Origin: Streptomyces durocortorensis
Lineage (GTDB): Bacteria > Actinomycetota > Actinomycetes > Streptomycetales > Streptomycetaceae
Length of the DNA stretch: 36,849 nt
Assembly: GCF_016901035.1 (NCBI RefSeq)
Contig: NZ_JAFEUF010000048.1
Span: 1 to 36,849 of the forward strand
Direction of reading: 5' to 3'
Part shown: positions 17,664 to 25,138 of the stretch, in pieces
How positions within the stretch are numbered: the stretch's first letter is position 1
How the letters are laid out: every line of letters starts with the position of its first letter
The notes under the pieces: model-generated
Seen by the model: the letters and a program-made list of their open reading frames with translations, nothing else
The model's database searches: none
What the model was told of the DNA's origin: nothing
Translations under genes and position numbers: made by a program

Positions 17664-18328
17664 GCTCCCGTTTCCGAGGCCTCCGCCGTTCCCAGTGACA
17701 CGCCCCGCCCCGCCACGGCCGTTCCCAGTGACACGCCCCGCCCCGCCAAGAACCGCTCGAACTCCGTCAGCGGCAGCACGTCCGCCCCCGTCCCGGCGTC
17801 CGTCCCCGACGGATTGTGGAAGTGGACGCCGGACCCGTCGGCCGTGCGCGCGGTCACCAGCACCAGATGCCCGCCCCGCCCCGGAGCGGGCCGCTCCGGA
17901 TGCCGGATCCCGTAGTGGACGGAGGCCAGCACGGTCCGGCCCGCGTCCAGCAGCCCGGGGATCTCCGCCACGTCCAGGTGCCGGTGGACCGTGGCCTCGC
18001 GCCCGTACACCTCCCTCACGTACTCCGCGAAGGGTGCGTAGACGAGGCCCCGGATCGCCCCGTCCGTGTCCTCCGCGTACGCCCCGTACTTCAACGCCCC
18101 GTCCCGCAGCGCGAACAGCGAGGGCGCATCGGCGCCGAGCGCCATCCGCAGGCAGGTCATACCGCACAGATGACCTGCCCAGCGCGCGTACTCGGCGGGC
18201 GAACCGGCCCCCGACTCCGCCCAGCCCGGATCCTCGGCCGGATCGAGCCCGCCCTCCACGATCGCCCCCACCAGCTCCGGCGTGGCGAACTGGGTGTGCA
18301 CGGGGACGGAGCAGAGGGCACAGGTCAC
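17648..18328 (-). CDS. C39-like cysteine peptidase-fold protein
   Basis: 226 residues from a GTG at 18328 that overlaps the aminotransferase stop (GTGA). It has a C39-type triad pattern: Cys in GHLCGMTCLRMAL (about 54-66), His in RGGHLVLVTA (about 152-161) and Asn in HFHNPSG (about 168-174). The N-terminus MTCALCSVPVH has two extra Cys. No signal peptide, so probably cytoplasmic; proteolysis or a related acyl-transfer reaction is possible but unproven. The C-terminus carries an exact 31-bp duplication giving two copies of AGRGVSLGTA, and the gene stops inside a terminator loop. The coupling to the upstream aminotransferase suggests a joint task. Confidence 0.7.
   Translation of the reverse strand: MTCALCSVPVHTQFATPELVGAIVEGGLDPAEDPGWAESGAGSPAEYARWAGHLCGMTCLRMALGADAPSLFALRDGALKYGAYAEDTDGAIRGLVYAPFAEYVREVYGREATVHRHLDVAEIPGLLDAGRTVLASVHYGIRHPERPAPGRGGHLVLVTARTADGSGVHFHNPSGTDAGTGADVLPLTEFERFLAGRGVSLGTAVAGRGVSLGTAEASETGAGPEA
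17685..17748. repeat. Exact 31-bp direct repeat in the peptidase gene
   Basis: 17685-17715 and 17718-17748 are identical over 31 bp, with a 33-bp period, so the frame is kept. The duplication adds 11 residues (AGRGVSLGTA twice) near the C-terminus. Perfect identity suggests a recent event. Confidence 0.9.
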
Positions 18329-19536
18329 TGGCGATATCCGTTCAGGAAGCGGCCGATGCGGCTGATCGCCGCGTCGAGATCATCAGCGTGCGGAAGCGTC
18401 AGGATGCGGAAGTGGTCCGGGCGCGGCCAGCTGAAACCGGTGCCCTGCACCACCTGGATCTTCTCCCGCAGCAGCAGGTCCAGCACGAACTTCTCGTCGT
18501 CCACGATCGGATGGACCTTCGGATCGATGCGCGGGAAGGCGTACAGCGCACCTTTCGGCTTCACGCACGAGACGCCGGGGATCTCGTTCAGCCGCTCCCA
18601 GGCCCGGTCGCGCTGCTCGTGCAGCCTCCCGCCGGGGGCGACGAGCTCCTTGATGGACTGCCGGCCACCGAGCGCGGCCTGAATGGCGTACTGCGCGGGC
18701 GCGTTGGGGCACAGCCGCATGGAGGCCAGCATCGTCAGGCCCTCCAGGTAGTTGCGGGCGTGCTGGTGCGGGCCGGACACCACCATCCAGCCGGAGCGGA
18801 ACCCGGCCACCCGGTACGTCTTCGACAGGCCGCTGAAGGTCAGGCAGACCAGGTCCGGGGCGAGGACGGCCGCACTGTGGTGCTCGGCCCCGTCGTACAG
18901 GATCTGGTCGTAGATCTCGTCGGCGAACACCATCAGCCCGTGCCGCCGGGCCAGATCGAGGATGCCTTCGAGGATCTCGCGCGGATAGACCGCGCCGGTG
19001 GGGTTGTTGGGGTTGATGATCACGACGGCCTTGGTCCGGTCGGTGATCTTGGCGGCCATGTCGGCGAGATCCGGGTTCCAGTCGGACTCCTCGTCGCAGA
19101 CGTAGTGCACGGCCTTGCCGCCCGCGAGCGTGGTCACCGCCGTCCACAGCGGGAAGTCCGGGGCCGGGATGAGCACCTCGTCGCCGTCCTCCAGCAGCGC
19201 CTGCACGGCCATCGAGATCAGCTCGGAGACCCCGTTGCCGAGGAACACGTCGTCCACGCCGATCTCGGTCAGCCCCATGGCCTGGTAGCGCTGGACCACC
19301 GCCCGCCGGGCCGAGAGGATGCCGCGCGAATCGGTGTAGCCGTGGGCCTGCGGCAGCATCCGGATCATGTCCTGGACGATCTCCTCGGGCGCCTCGAAGC
19401 CGAAGAGCGCGGGGTTGCCCGTGTTGAGGCGGAGCACGCTGTGGCCCGCCTCCTCCAGGGCGTTGGCGTGCTCGATGACCGGGCCCCGGATCTCGTAGCA
19501 GACCTCGTTGAGCTTGCTGGACTGCCGGAACTCCAT
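18325..19536 (-). CDS. PLP-dependent class I/II aminotransferase (AlaA-like)
   Basis: 403 residues from the ATG at 19536, which has GGGAGG 7 bp upstream; the frame to 19623 crosses the promoter. It moves amino groups between amino acids and 2-oxo acids using pyridoxal phosphate. Markers: HGYTDSRGILSARRAV, NGVSELISMAVQALLEDGDEVL, NPNNPTGAVYPREIL, FADEIYDQILYDG, the Schiff-base Lys in FSGLSKTYRVAGFRSGWM, and the C-terminal FRILTLPH arginine that binds the carboxylate. It is closest to the AlaA-type alanine aminotransferases (YfbQ group); exact substrate uncertain. It shares its promoter region with the divergent HxlR regulator, so that regulator probably controls it. Confidence 0.93.
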   Translation of the reverse strand: MEFRQSSKLNEVCYEIRGPVIEHANALEEAGHSVLRLNTGNPALFGFEAPEEIVQDMIRMLPQAHGYTDSRGILSARRAVVQRYQAMGLTEIGVDDVFLGNGVSELISMAVQALLEDGDEVLIPAPDFPLWTAVTTLAGGKAVHYVCDEESDWNPDLADMAAKITDRTKAVVIINPNNPTGAVYPREILEGILDLARRHGLMVFADEIYDQILYDGAEHHSAAVLAPDLVCLTFSGLSKTYRVAGFRSGWMVVSGPHQHARNYLEGLTMLASMRLCPNAPAQYAIQAALGGRQSIKELVAPGGRLHEQRDRAWERLNEIPGVSCVKPKGALYAFPRIDPKVHPIVDDEKFVLDLLLREKIQVVQGTGFSWPRPDHFRILTLPHADDLDAAISRIGRFLNGYRQ

Positions 19537-19564
19537 GCGCTGCCTCCCGAGCCGAATTGCGATA

Positions 19565-19599
19565 CTTGGTTTTACCAAGCTTGAGCTTGGAAAGTCCAA
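19565..19599. promoter_or_regulatory. Paired inverted repeats, probable HxlR operators
   Basis: Two palindromes in the 85-bp divergent gap: CTTGG-TTTTA-CCAAG (19565-19579) and TTGGA-AAG-TCCAA (19587-19599). They share the TTGG/CCAA half-site and overlap the likely -35 elements of both genes. This fits binding by the adjacent regulator to repress itself and the aminotransferase. Confidence 0.65.
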
Positions 19600-19614
19600 C
19601 AACATGTCTAGACT
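19587..19614 (+). promoter_or_regulatory. Leaderless promoter of the HxlR gene
   Basis: TTGGAA (19587-19592), 16-bp spacer, TAGACT (19609-19614), then 7 bp to the ATG at 19622. The -35 lies in the second palindrome. Confidence 0.5.
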
Positions 19615-19621
19615 GCGTCGC

Positions 19622-20362
19622 ATGCCACGTCAGCAGCAGCCAGCAGAGCGTCCAGCAGCACGTTCAGCGGCCCGTCCCGTCCGTCGCCGGAGCTACGACC
19701 AGTTCGACGCCACCGCCCGCGCCCTCGACTCCGTCGGCGACCGGTGGACGCTGCTGATCGTCCGTGAACTGCTGGGCGGGCCGCGCCGGTACACGGACCT
19801 GCACGCCGATCTGCCGGGCGTCAGCACGGACGTGCTGGCCTCCCGCCTCAAGGACATGGAGCAGGGCGGACTGGCCCTGCGCCGCAAGCTGCCGCCCCCC
19901 TCGGCCGCGTCCGTCTACGAGCTGACCGAGCGCGGCCACGGCCTGCTGCCGGTGCTCACCGCCCTCGCCGCCTGGGGCGCGCCCGCGCTCGCCGAGCGCC
20001 GTCCGACCGACGCGGTGCGGGCCCACTGGTTCGCCCTGCCGCTGCTCGGCGCCCTCACCGGGCTCACCCGGGAGGGTGTCCTCGAAGTCCGGCTCGACGA
20101 GGGCGAGTTCCACCTCCGTATCGGTGCCCATGCCGGTCTCCACGTCGGTGGGGGAGCGAGGGCGGTGCTCCCGGGCGGCGAGGCGTACGGAGCGGTGTAC
20201 GGCTACGGCCCCGCCGACTGTCCCGACGCCCGGATCGTCCTGGACGCGGAGGTCTGCCTGGAGCTCGCGCGGGGCGGGGCGACGTTCGCGGGGGCGGTGA
20301 AGGACGGCCGCGTGGAGGTGTCCGGCGAAGGCCCGCTCGCCGCCGAACTGCGGGGCGCCTGA
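19622..20362 (+). CDS. HxlR-family winged-helix regulator with C-terminal ligand-type domain
   Basis: 246 residues from the ATG at 19622, chosen because a -10 box ends 7 bp before it; an ATG at 19604 would add six residues. The winged helix (about 20-110) has the HxlR signature: CALDSVGDRW-type helix (here ARALDSVGDRWTLLIVRELLGGPRRYTDL), GVSTDVLASRLKDMEQGGLALRR and YELTERGHGLLPVLTALAAWG. The rest (about 125-246) is beta-rich and ends LARGGATFAGAVKDGRVEVSGEGPLA, like an SCP2/sterol-carrier-type fold, as in other long HxlR proteins, suggesting a small hydrophobic ligand. It is divergent from the aminotransferase with palindromic operators between. Confidence 0.88.
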   Translation: MPRQQQPAERPAARSAARPVRRRSYDQFDATARALDSVGDRWTLLIVRELLGGPRRYTDLHADLPGVSTDVLASRLKDMEQGGLALRRKLPPPSAASVYELTERGHGLLPVLTALAAWGAPALAERRPTDAVRAHWFALPLLGALTGLTREGVLEVRLDEGEFHLRIGAHAGLHVGGGARAVLPGGEAYGAVYGYGPADCPDARIVLDAEVCLELARGGATFAGAVKDGRVEVSGEGPLAAELRGA

Positions 20363-20433
20363 ACCTCCCGTACGGACGCGTCCTCAACCTCCTGCGCGGC
20401 AGCGTCCTCAACCTCCCGTACGGAAGCATCCTT
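20362..20433. repeat. 24-bp tandem repeat, three copies
   Basis: Copies at 20362-20385, 20386-20409 and 20410-20433, unit beginning AACCTCC and containing CGTACGG or a variant. It starts at the last base of the HxlR stop codon and fills the gap before the next gene. Confidence 0.85.
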
Positions 20434-20458
20434 CCCCCGGGGCGGCGATGATGGAGCC

Positions 20459-21106
20459 GTGCGACTCGAAGCGATCACCTGGGAACGGCTGGCCCGCGAA
20501 CTGGCCCGGTACGGCGACGGACTGTCCGCCGACGACGGCGGGCCCTGGCTCGCCCTCGGCATCGACGGGGCGCCGGCCGCCCGCACCGGGGAGGCTGCCG
20601 AGCGCCTCGCCGAGGAACTCCGGCTGCTCGGCCGCTCGGTCCTCGTGGTCTCCACCGAGGGGTTCCTCCGCCCGGCGAGCCTGCGCTTCGAGTACGGCAA
20701 GCAGGACCCGGACGCGTACGTCGACAGCTGGTTGGACACCGGGGCGCTGTGGCGCGAGGTGTTCGGGCCGCTGGAGGCGGGCGGCTCGGGCCGGGTGCTA
20801 CCCGATCTGTGGGATCCCGCGACGGACCGGGCCACCCGCACCCCGTACCACGCGCTGCCCGAGGGCGGGGTGGTCGTCGTGCACGGCCCGTTCCTGCTGG
20901 GGCACTGGTTCCCGTTCGCGCTCAGCGTCCATCTGCGGCTGTCACCGGGGGCGTTGCGGCGGCGGACGGCGGAGCCGGACCGCTGGACCCTGCCCGCCTT
21001 CGCCCGGTACGAGGACGAGGTGGCGCCCTCGGATCGGGCGCACGTGGTGGTCCGGGCGGACGATCCCGCGCACCCGGCCTGGTCGGGGCTGCCGGGGAGC
21101 GGGTGA
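20459..21106 (+). CDS. Uridine kinase-like protein, degenerate P-loop
   Basis: 215 residues, GTG start at 20459. The plan is that of the uridine kinase/phosphoribulokinase-like P-loop proteins common in actinobacteria: a strand-turn at the expected P-loop (ALGIDGAPAARTGEAAERL, about 31-49), FLRPASLRFEYGKQDPDAYVDSWLD, RVLPDLWDPATDRATRTPYHALPEGGVVVVHGPFLLG and a lid region FALSVHLRLSPGALRRRT. The P-loop lacks the Gly-Lys-Ser/Thr, so ATP binding may be lost or altered. It is often annotated as uridine kinase, but catalysis is doubtful. It converges on the pseudouridine genes, whose products also handle uridine-type compounds; a link is speculative. Confidence 0.72.
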   Translation: MRLEAITWERLARELARYGDGLSADDGGPWLALGIDGAPAARTGEAAERLAEELRLLGRSVLVVSTEGFLRPASLRFEYGKQDPDAYVDSWLDTGALWREVFGPLEAGGSGRVLPDLWDPATDRATRTPYHALPEGGVVVVHGPFLLGHWFPFALSVHLRLSPGALRRRTAEPDRWTLPAFARYEDEVAPSDRAHVVVRADDPAHPAWSGLPGSG

Positions 21107-21171
21107 ACCGTGCGCCCCCGGCGGGCGGCGGCCCTCGGCGTACACGCGGTGCGGCGCCCGTTCGGAGTGGA

Positions 21172-21222
21172 CCGGTGGCCGTTCTCAACGGGCCGGTGGC
21201 CGTTCTCGACGGGCCGGTGGCC
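21172..21222. repeat. 21-bp tandem repeat at the end of psuK
   Basis: Unit CCGGTGGCCGTTCTC plus NACGGG at 21172-21192 and 21193-21213, then a partial copy to 21222. The psuK stop is in the first copy; the repeat encodes the C-terminal RPPARRERPPAR of that protein. Confidence 0.8.
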
Positions 21223-22117
21223 GGCCGCCCACCGTGGCCACGGCCGCAGCCCCCGCCCGGCAGCCCTCGGCGGCCGCGGTCACCTCGTCCGCCCCTGCCA
21301 GCAGGGCGGCCAGGAACCCGCCCGTGAACGCGTCGCCCGCCCCCGTCGAGTCGACCGGCTCCCGCACGGGCGGGGCGGGCACGCGGCCGACGACCTCACC
21401 CCCGGCCGCCACCACGGCCCCCCGCGCGCCCAGGGTGACGACGACGCGCGGGAACCACCGGCTCAACTCGGCCGCCGCGGAACCGGTTTCGGGCAGCCCG
21501 GTGAGCAGCCGGGCCTCGTCCGCGTTCGGCAGCAGCAGCTCCGCGCCCTCCGCGAACTCCAGGAACCGCTTCGGTCCCAGCTCGCCGAGAAATCCGGCCG
21601 ACGCCGGATCGACGCTCACCGGAATCCCCCGCTCCACGGCGGTGCGGACGGCGAGGAGAGCGGCGGCCCGGCTCGACGGCGCGAAGAGGAGGTAGCCGGA
21701 GAGATGCAGCCCCCCGACTTCCTCCAGCATCGACGGCGCGAAGTCGTCGGAGGCGAGCCGCAGTACCGCACCGGCGTCGGTCAGGAACGTTCGCTCGGCA
21801 TCCGCGTCGACCAGGGCGATGACCGTCGCCGTCGGAACCTCCTCGTCCACCGCCAGGAACGCCCGCACCCCCGCCCGCTCCAACGCCTCCCGGTGCCAGT
21901 CGGCGGACCACGCCCCGGCCCGGGCGAGCAGCCGCACGTCGGCACAGCCCGAACGCACCGCCCAACAGGCGACGTTGGCCCCCGCGCCGCCCGGCAGGGT
22001 CCGGATCCGGGCCGACGTGTCCGTACCGTGCGCGAGCGCCGACCCGTACCGCGCCACCACGTCCGTGACCACTTCCCCCACCACCAGGAGTCCGCCGCCC
22101 GCCGCCGGACGGTTCAC
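21185..22117 (-). CDS. psuK: Pseudouridine kinase, PfkB family
   Basis: 310 residues from a GTG at 22117 overlapping the psuG stop (GTGA). It belongs to the PfkB/ribokinase sugar-kinase family: N-terminal LLVVGEVVTDVVARYG, PGGAGANVACWAVRSG (substrate pocket), and the signature DSTGAGDAFTGGFLAALLAG with catalytic Asp near residue 276. The pairing with psuG indicates that it phosphorylates pseudouridine to its 5'-phosphate, which PsuG then cleaves. The kinase frame runs on to 23161 only as shadow of psuG. The C-terminal repeat tail is outside the catalytic fold. Other PfkB substrates cannot be excluded. Confidence 0.85.
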   Translation of the reverse strand: MNRPAAGGGLLVVGEVVTDVVARYGSALAHGTDTSARIRTLPGGAGANVACWAVRSGCADVRLLARAGAWSADWHREALERAGVRAFLAVDEEVPTATVIALVDADAERTFLTDAGAVLRLASDDFAPSMLEEVGGLHLSGYLLFAPSSRAAALLAVRTAVERGIPVSVDPASAGFLGELGPKRFLEFAEGAELLLPNADEARLLTGLPETGSAAAELSRWFPRVVVTLGARGAVVAAGGEVVGRVPAPPVREPVDSTGAGDAFTGGFLAALLAGADEVTAAAEGCRAGAAAVATVGGRPPARRERPPAR

Positions 22118-23046
22118 CGGGCGGCCGCCGCGACGGCGATCGACGCCGCGAGCGCCACGTTTCCGCGTACGGCCGCGAGGTTCGCCTCCAGCGACGCGCC
22201 CTCGGTCCGCCGCATCAGCTGGTCCAGCAGGAAGGGCGTGACCCCCTGCCCCGAGATGCCCCGCTCGCGGCACGCGTCCAGCGCCTCCGCCAGCACCCGG
22301 TCGTGCAGCGCCGGATCCAACTGGTCCTCCTCCGTTACGGGGTTGGCGACGATCAGCGCGGCCGCCGGGCCGCCCAGGGCCTCCTTCGCCCGGATCACCT
22401 CCACCACCTCCTCGGGGCTGTGCACCGTCCAGTCGACGGGCTCGCCGGAGCTGCTCAGGTAGAAGCCGGGGAAGTGCCCGGTGCCGTAGCCGACGATGCC
22501 GACGCCGAGGGTCTCCAGCCGCTGGAGGGTCGCCGGGACGTCGAGGATCGACTTCACCCCCGCGCAGACCACGGTGATCCCGGTGCGGGCGAGCAACCGC
22601 AGATCGGCCGACTCGTCCTGGTCGTAGGCCCATTCCCGGTGTACGCCGCCGAGCCCGCCGGTCGCGAAGACGCCGACGCCCGCCCGCGCCGCCAGGAACG
22701 CCGTGGCGGACACCGTGGTCGCCCCGCTCGCCCCGGAGGCGAGTGCCGGGGCGAGATCGCGGTGCCCCAGCTTGCGTACCGCGGGGTCGCCGGCGATCCG
22801 CTCCAACTGGTCCTCGCCGAGGCCCACATGGGCCCGGCCGTCCAGGACGGCGACGGTGGCCGGGACCGCCCCGGCCGACCGGACGAGCCCCTCCAGCTCC
22901 CGGGCCACGGACAGGTTGCGGGGGCGCGGCAGACCGTGCGCGATGATCGTCGACTCCAGTGCCACGACGGGCAGACCGGTGCTCAGAGCCGCGCGCACCT
23001 CCGCCGAAAGCACCGGCTCGTAGGGACCTGGTGAGTTCTGAGGCAT
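22114..23046 (-). CDS. psuG: Pseudouridine-5'-phosphate glycosidase
   Basis: 310 residues from the ATG at 23046. It splits pseudouridine 5'-phosphate into uracil and ribose 5-phosphate, breaking the C-C glycosidic bond left by RNA turnover. Family markers: VVALESTIIAHGLPRPRNLSVA, GRAHVGLGEDQLERIA, GATTVSATAFLAARAGVGVFATGGLGGVHR (with the catalytic region), FPGFYLSSSGEPVDWTV and QGVTPFLLDQLMRRTEGASLEANLA. Length is normal. It is the first gene of a two-gene operon with psuK and is transcribed away from the cupin gene. No dedicated nucleoside transporter is adjacent. Confidence 0.95.
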   Translation of the reverse strand: MPQNSPGPYEPVLSAEVRAALSTGLPVVALESTIIAHGLPRPRNLSVARELEGLVRSAGAVPATVAVLDGRAHVGLGEDQLERIAGDPAVRKLGHRDLAPALASGASGATTVSATAFLAARAGVGVFATGGLGGVHREWAYDQDESADLRLLARTGITVVCAGVKSILDVPATLQRLETLGVGIVGYGTGHFPGFYLSSSGEPVDWTVHSPEEVVEVIRAKEALGGPAAALIVANPVTEEDQLDPALHDRVLAEALDACRERGISGQGVTPFLLDQLMRRTEGASLEANLAAVRGNVALAASIAVAAAAR

Positions 23047-23137
23047 GCCCCCATCCCTGTCGCGGGCGGGAGGGCCGCAAACCACGGACGGACGTCCCGC
23101 GGCGGGTCCTGGTCGCCGGATGGCCGGAAGCGGTCGC

Positions 23138-23143
23138 TAAGGT
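23138..23143 (+). promoter_or_regulatory. -10 element of the cupin gene
   Basis: TAAGGT, 8 bp before the ATG at 23152, which fits leaderless or very short-leader transcription. The -35 is not clear. Confidence 0.4.
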
Positions 23144-23151
23144 GACCGGCC

Positions 23152-23514
23152 ATGACGACATATGACCAGGTCCCCGCCTCCTTCGCCGTGCACATCCCGG
23201 ACGCCGAGCTCGTACCGGAACCCCTCGATCCGGCGCAGATCGTGTCCGGAGACCCCGTGGTGACGGGCAAGGTGCTGTGGGAATCGGCGGACGGACAGCA
23301 GATCCGTGGGATCTGGCAGATCACGCCCGGCGTGGTCACCGACACCGAGGCGAACGAGCTGTTCGTGGTCGTCAGCGGCCGGGCGACGGTCGCGGTCGAG
23401 GGCGGGGCGACGCTGGAGATCGGCCCGGGCGACGCCTGCGTCCTGCGCGAGGGCGACCGGACGACCTGGACCGTTCACGAGACGCTGCGCAAGGCGTACC
23501 ACATCAGCCTCTGA
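23152..23514 (+). CDS. Cupin-domain protein
   Basis: 120 residues, a single small beta-barrel cupin. The second cupin motif is visible as ELFVVVSGRATVAVEGGATLEIGPGDACVLREGDRTTWTVHETLRKAYHIS. The usual metal-binding His/Glu set is incomplete: one His in the C-terminal motif and the ANELFVV Glu remain, so it is more likely a binding or sensing cupin of the (S)-ureidoglycine/ethanolamine-utilisation-like type than a dioxygenase. Substrate unknown. It is divergent from psuG and converges on the MFS gene. Confidence 0.85.
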   Translation: MTTYDQVPASFAVHIPDAELVPEPLDPAQIVSGDPVVTGKVLWESADGQQIRGIWQITPGVVTDTEANELFVVVSGRATVAVEGGATLEIGPGDACVLREGDRTTWTVHETLRKAYHISL

Positions 23515-23533
23515 CGTCCGGTGGTCGCCGCTG

Positions 23534-23690
23534 TGACCGTGTCGGTGGCCGGGTGGCCGGGTGGCTGTTGTCCGGATGGCCGGGGTGGCCGGGGTGGCTT
23601 TCGTCCGCGGCCGGGGCGTCCGCAGCCGGGCCGTTCGTGGCCGGTCGTTCGCAGCCGGGTCGTCCGCGGCCCGGGCGGCCACGGCCCGGG
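23534..23690. repeat. Degenerate GC-rich repeats between cupin and MFS genes
   Basis: About 150 bp of imperfect short repeats, GGCCGGGTGGCC and GGCCGGGGTGG types followed by TCGTCCGCGGCCGGG and TCGTTCGCAGCCGGG types. No gene is supported. It separates two convergent genes. Confidence 0.6.
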
Positions 23691-23697
23691 CCGTGCG

Positions 23698-24972
23698 TCA
23701 GCCGCCGGCCGCTCCCGGCCGTCGCAGGCTCCGGCGCAGGGCGAGCGCGGCGACCGGCAGCAGCAGCGCGGCGCCGATCGCGTTGAGGGGGCCGTACCCC
23801 CACTGGGCGACGATGACCCCGGCCGTCGCCCCGCCGATGCCCGCCGCCGCGTTCATGGTCAGGTCCGACAACCCCTGCACCGCGGCCTGGGCGGACTGCG
23901 GCACCGCGTCGGTGAGCAGCGCCGAACCGGCGATCATCCCCGCCGACCAGCCGAGGCCCAGGACGAACAGGCCCGCGGCGGTCTGCCCGTGCCGCGGCCC
24001 GGCGGTGCCCGCGAGCAGCGCGGCGAGGCTCAGCAGCCCTACGGCCAGACCGATCACCGAGAGCCGCCCGAACCGGTCGGCCAGCCATCCCATCACCGGC
24101 GAGAACGCGTACATGCCCGCGATGTGGCCGCTGATGACGAGCCCGATCAACTGGAGATCGGCACCGTGCCGGCTCAGGTCGACCGGGGTCATGACCATGA
24201 TCGACACCATGGCGGTGTGCGACACGGTGACCGTCACCAGGGCCAGCCGCGCCATCGGCGACTCCCGTACGGCCTCGATCCCGGCGCGCAGGGAGCGCTT
24301 CGGCGGCCCCGCCGGGCCCTTGGGGGCCAGGGCGCGGGCGGTGAGGAGCGGATCAGGGCGCAGCGCGAGCGCGACGACGAGACCGGCGAGCAGGAACACG
24401 GCGGCCGAACACAGAAAGGGCCCGGCTGCCTCGGGCACCGGCGTACCGCGGAACAGCCGGCTCGCCGGGGCCGAGATGTTGGGGCCCAGGACCGAGCCGA
24501 TCGTGGTGGCCCAGACGACGGTGGAGATCGCCCGCCCCCGCCGCCCCGGCCCCACCAGGTCGGCGGCCGCGAACCGCGCCTGGAGCCCGGCCAGCGACCC
24601 CGCGCCGAACCCGGCCATGCCGAGCAGCAGCAGCGGGAAGCTCGGCAGCATCGTGGCGAGGACGATCAGGCCACCGCCCAGCGCACCGATCAGATACGCG
24701 AGCACCAGACCGGACCGGCGGCCCCGTGCGGTCATCAGAGCGGCCAGCGGCAGCGACAGCAGAGCCGTGCCGAGGACGGACGCGGTCGGCGCCAGTCCGG
24801 ACAGCGCCTCCGATCCGCTCACCTCGGAGGCCAGCATCGGGGCCAGGGCGATGCCGATGGCGACGCCGAGGCCGCCGAGTATCTGGCTGACGACGAGCAC
24901 GGCCGACGTCCGGCGCTGGAGAGCGGGCAGGCCGACGGCCGGGACCTGGGGGAGGGAGAGGGGTCGGGTCAC
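23698..24972 (-). CDS. MFS transporter
   Basis: 424 residues from a GTG at 24972; the frame continues to 25476 only as shadow of ogt. About twelve hydrophobic segments are visible, with the loop 2-3 motif PLAALMTARGRRSGLVLAYL and the equivalent WLADRFGRLSVIGLAVGL in the second half, typical of the drug-efflux type of the major facilitator superfamily. It probably exports small molecules in exchange for protons; substrate unknown. The start has no clear ribosome site and a CACACT -10-like box lies about 8 bp upstream, so it may be leaderless. Confidence 0.9.
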   Translation of the reverse strand: MTRPLSLPQVPAVGLPALQRRTSAVLVVSQILGGLGVAIGIALAPMLASEVSGSEALSGLAPTASVLGTALLSLPLAALMTARGRRSGLVLAYLIGALGGGLIVLATMLPSFPLLLLGMAGFGAGSLAGLQARFAAADLVGPGRRGRAISTVVWATTIGSVLGPNISAPASRLFRGTPVPEAAGPFLCSAAVFLLAGLVVALALRPDPLLTARALAPKGPAGPPKRSLRAGIEAVRESPMARLALVTVTVSHTAMVSIMVMTPVDLSRHGADLQLIGLVISGHIAGMYAFSPVMGWLADRFGRLSVIGLAVGLLSLAALLAGTAGPRHGQTAAGLFVLGLGWSAGMIAGSALLTDAVPQSAQAAVQGLSDLTMNAAAGIGGATAGVIVAQWGYGPLNAIGAALLLPVAALALRRSLRRPGAAGG

Positions 24973-25108
24973 CGGCGCAGTGTGCCACCGCCCGGCGGCC
25001 GCAGTGCACCCGGGCGGGTGAATCCAGCCCGCCCCACGATGACCGGCAACTGCGGCAGCCCCAGGAACTACCGACACCTGCGGCAGGACCGCCCGGGCGA
25101 CGGCGGCG

Positions 25109-25137
25109 GTTCGACGGCAGGCAGTTCGACGGCAGGC
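25109..25137. repeat. 15-bp direct repeat at the end of ogt
   Basis: GTTCGACGGCAGGC at 25109-25122 and again at 25124-25137, immediately before the ogt stop (25139-25141) on the minus strand side. Confidence 0.75.
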
Positions 25138-25138
25138 C

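Noticed and set aside
23534..23690. Coding extension of the cupin gene or a small Gly/Arg-rich gene
   Set aside because: The cupin stop is clear at 23512-23514; the following frames are repeat-driven with no ribosome site.
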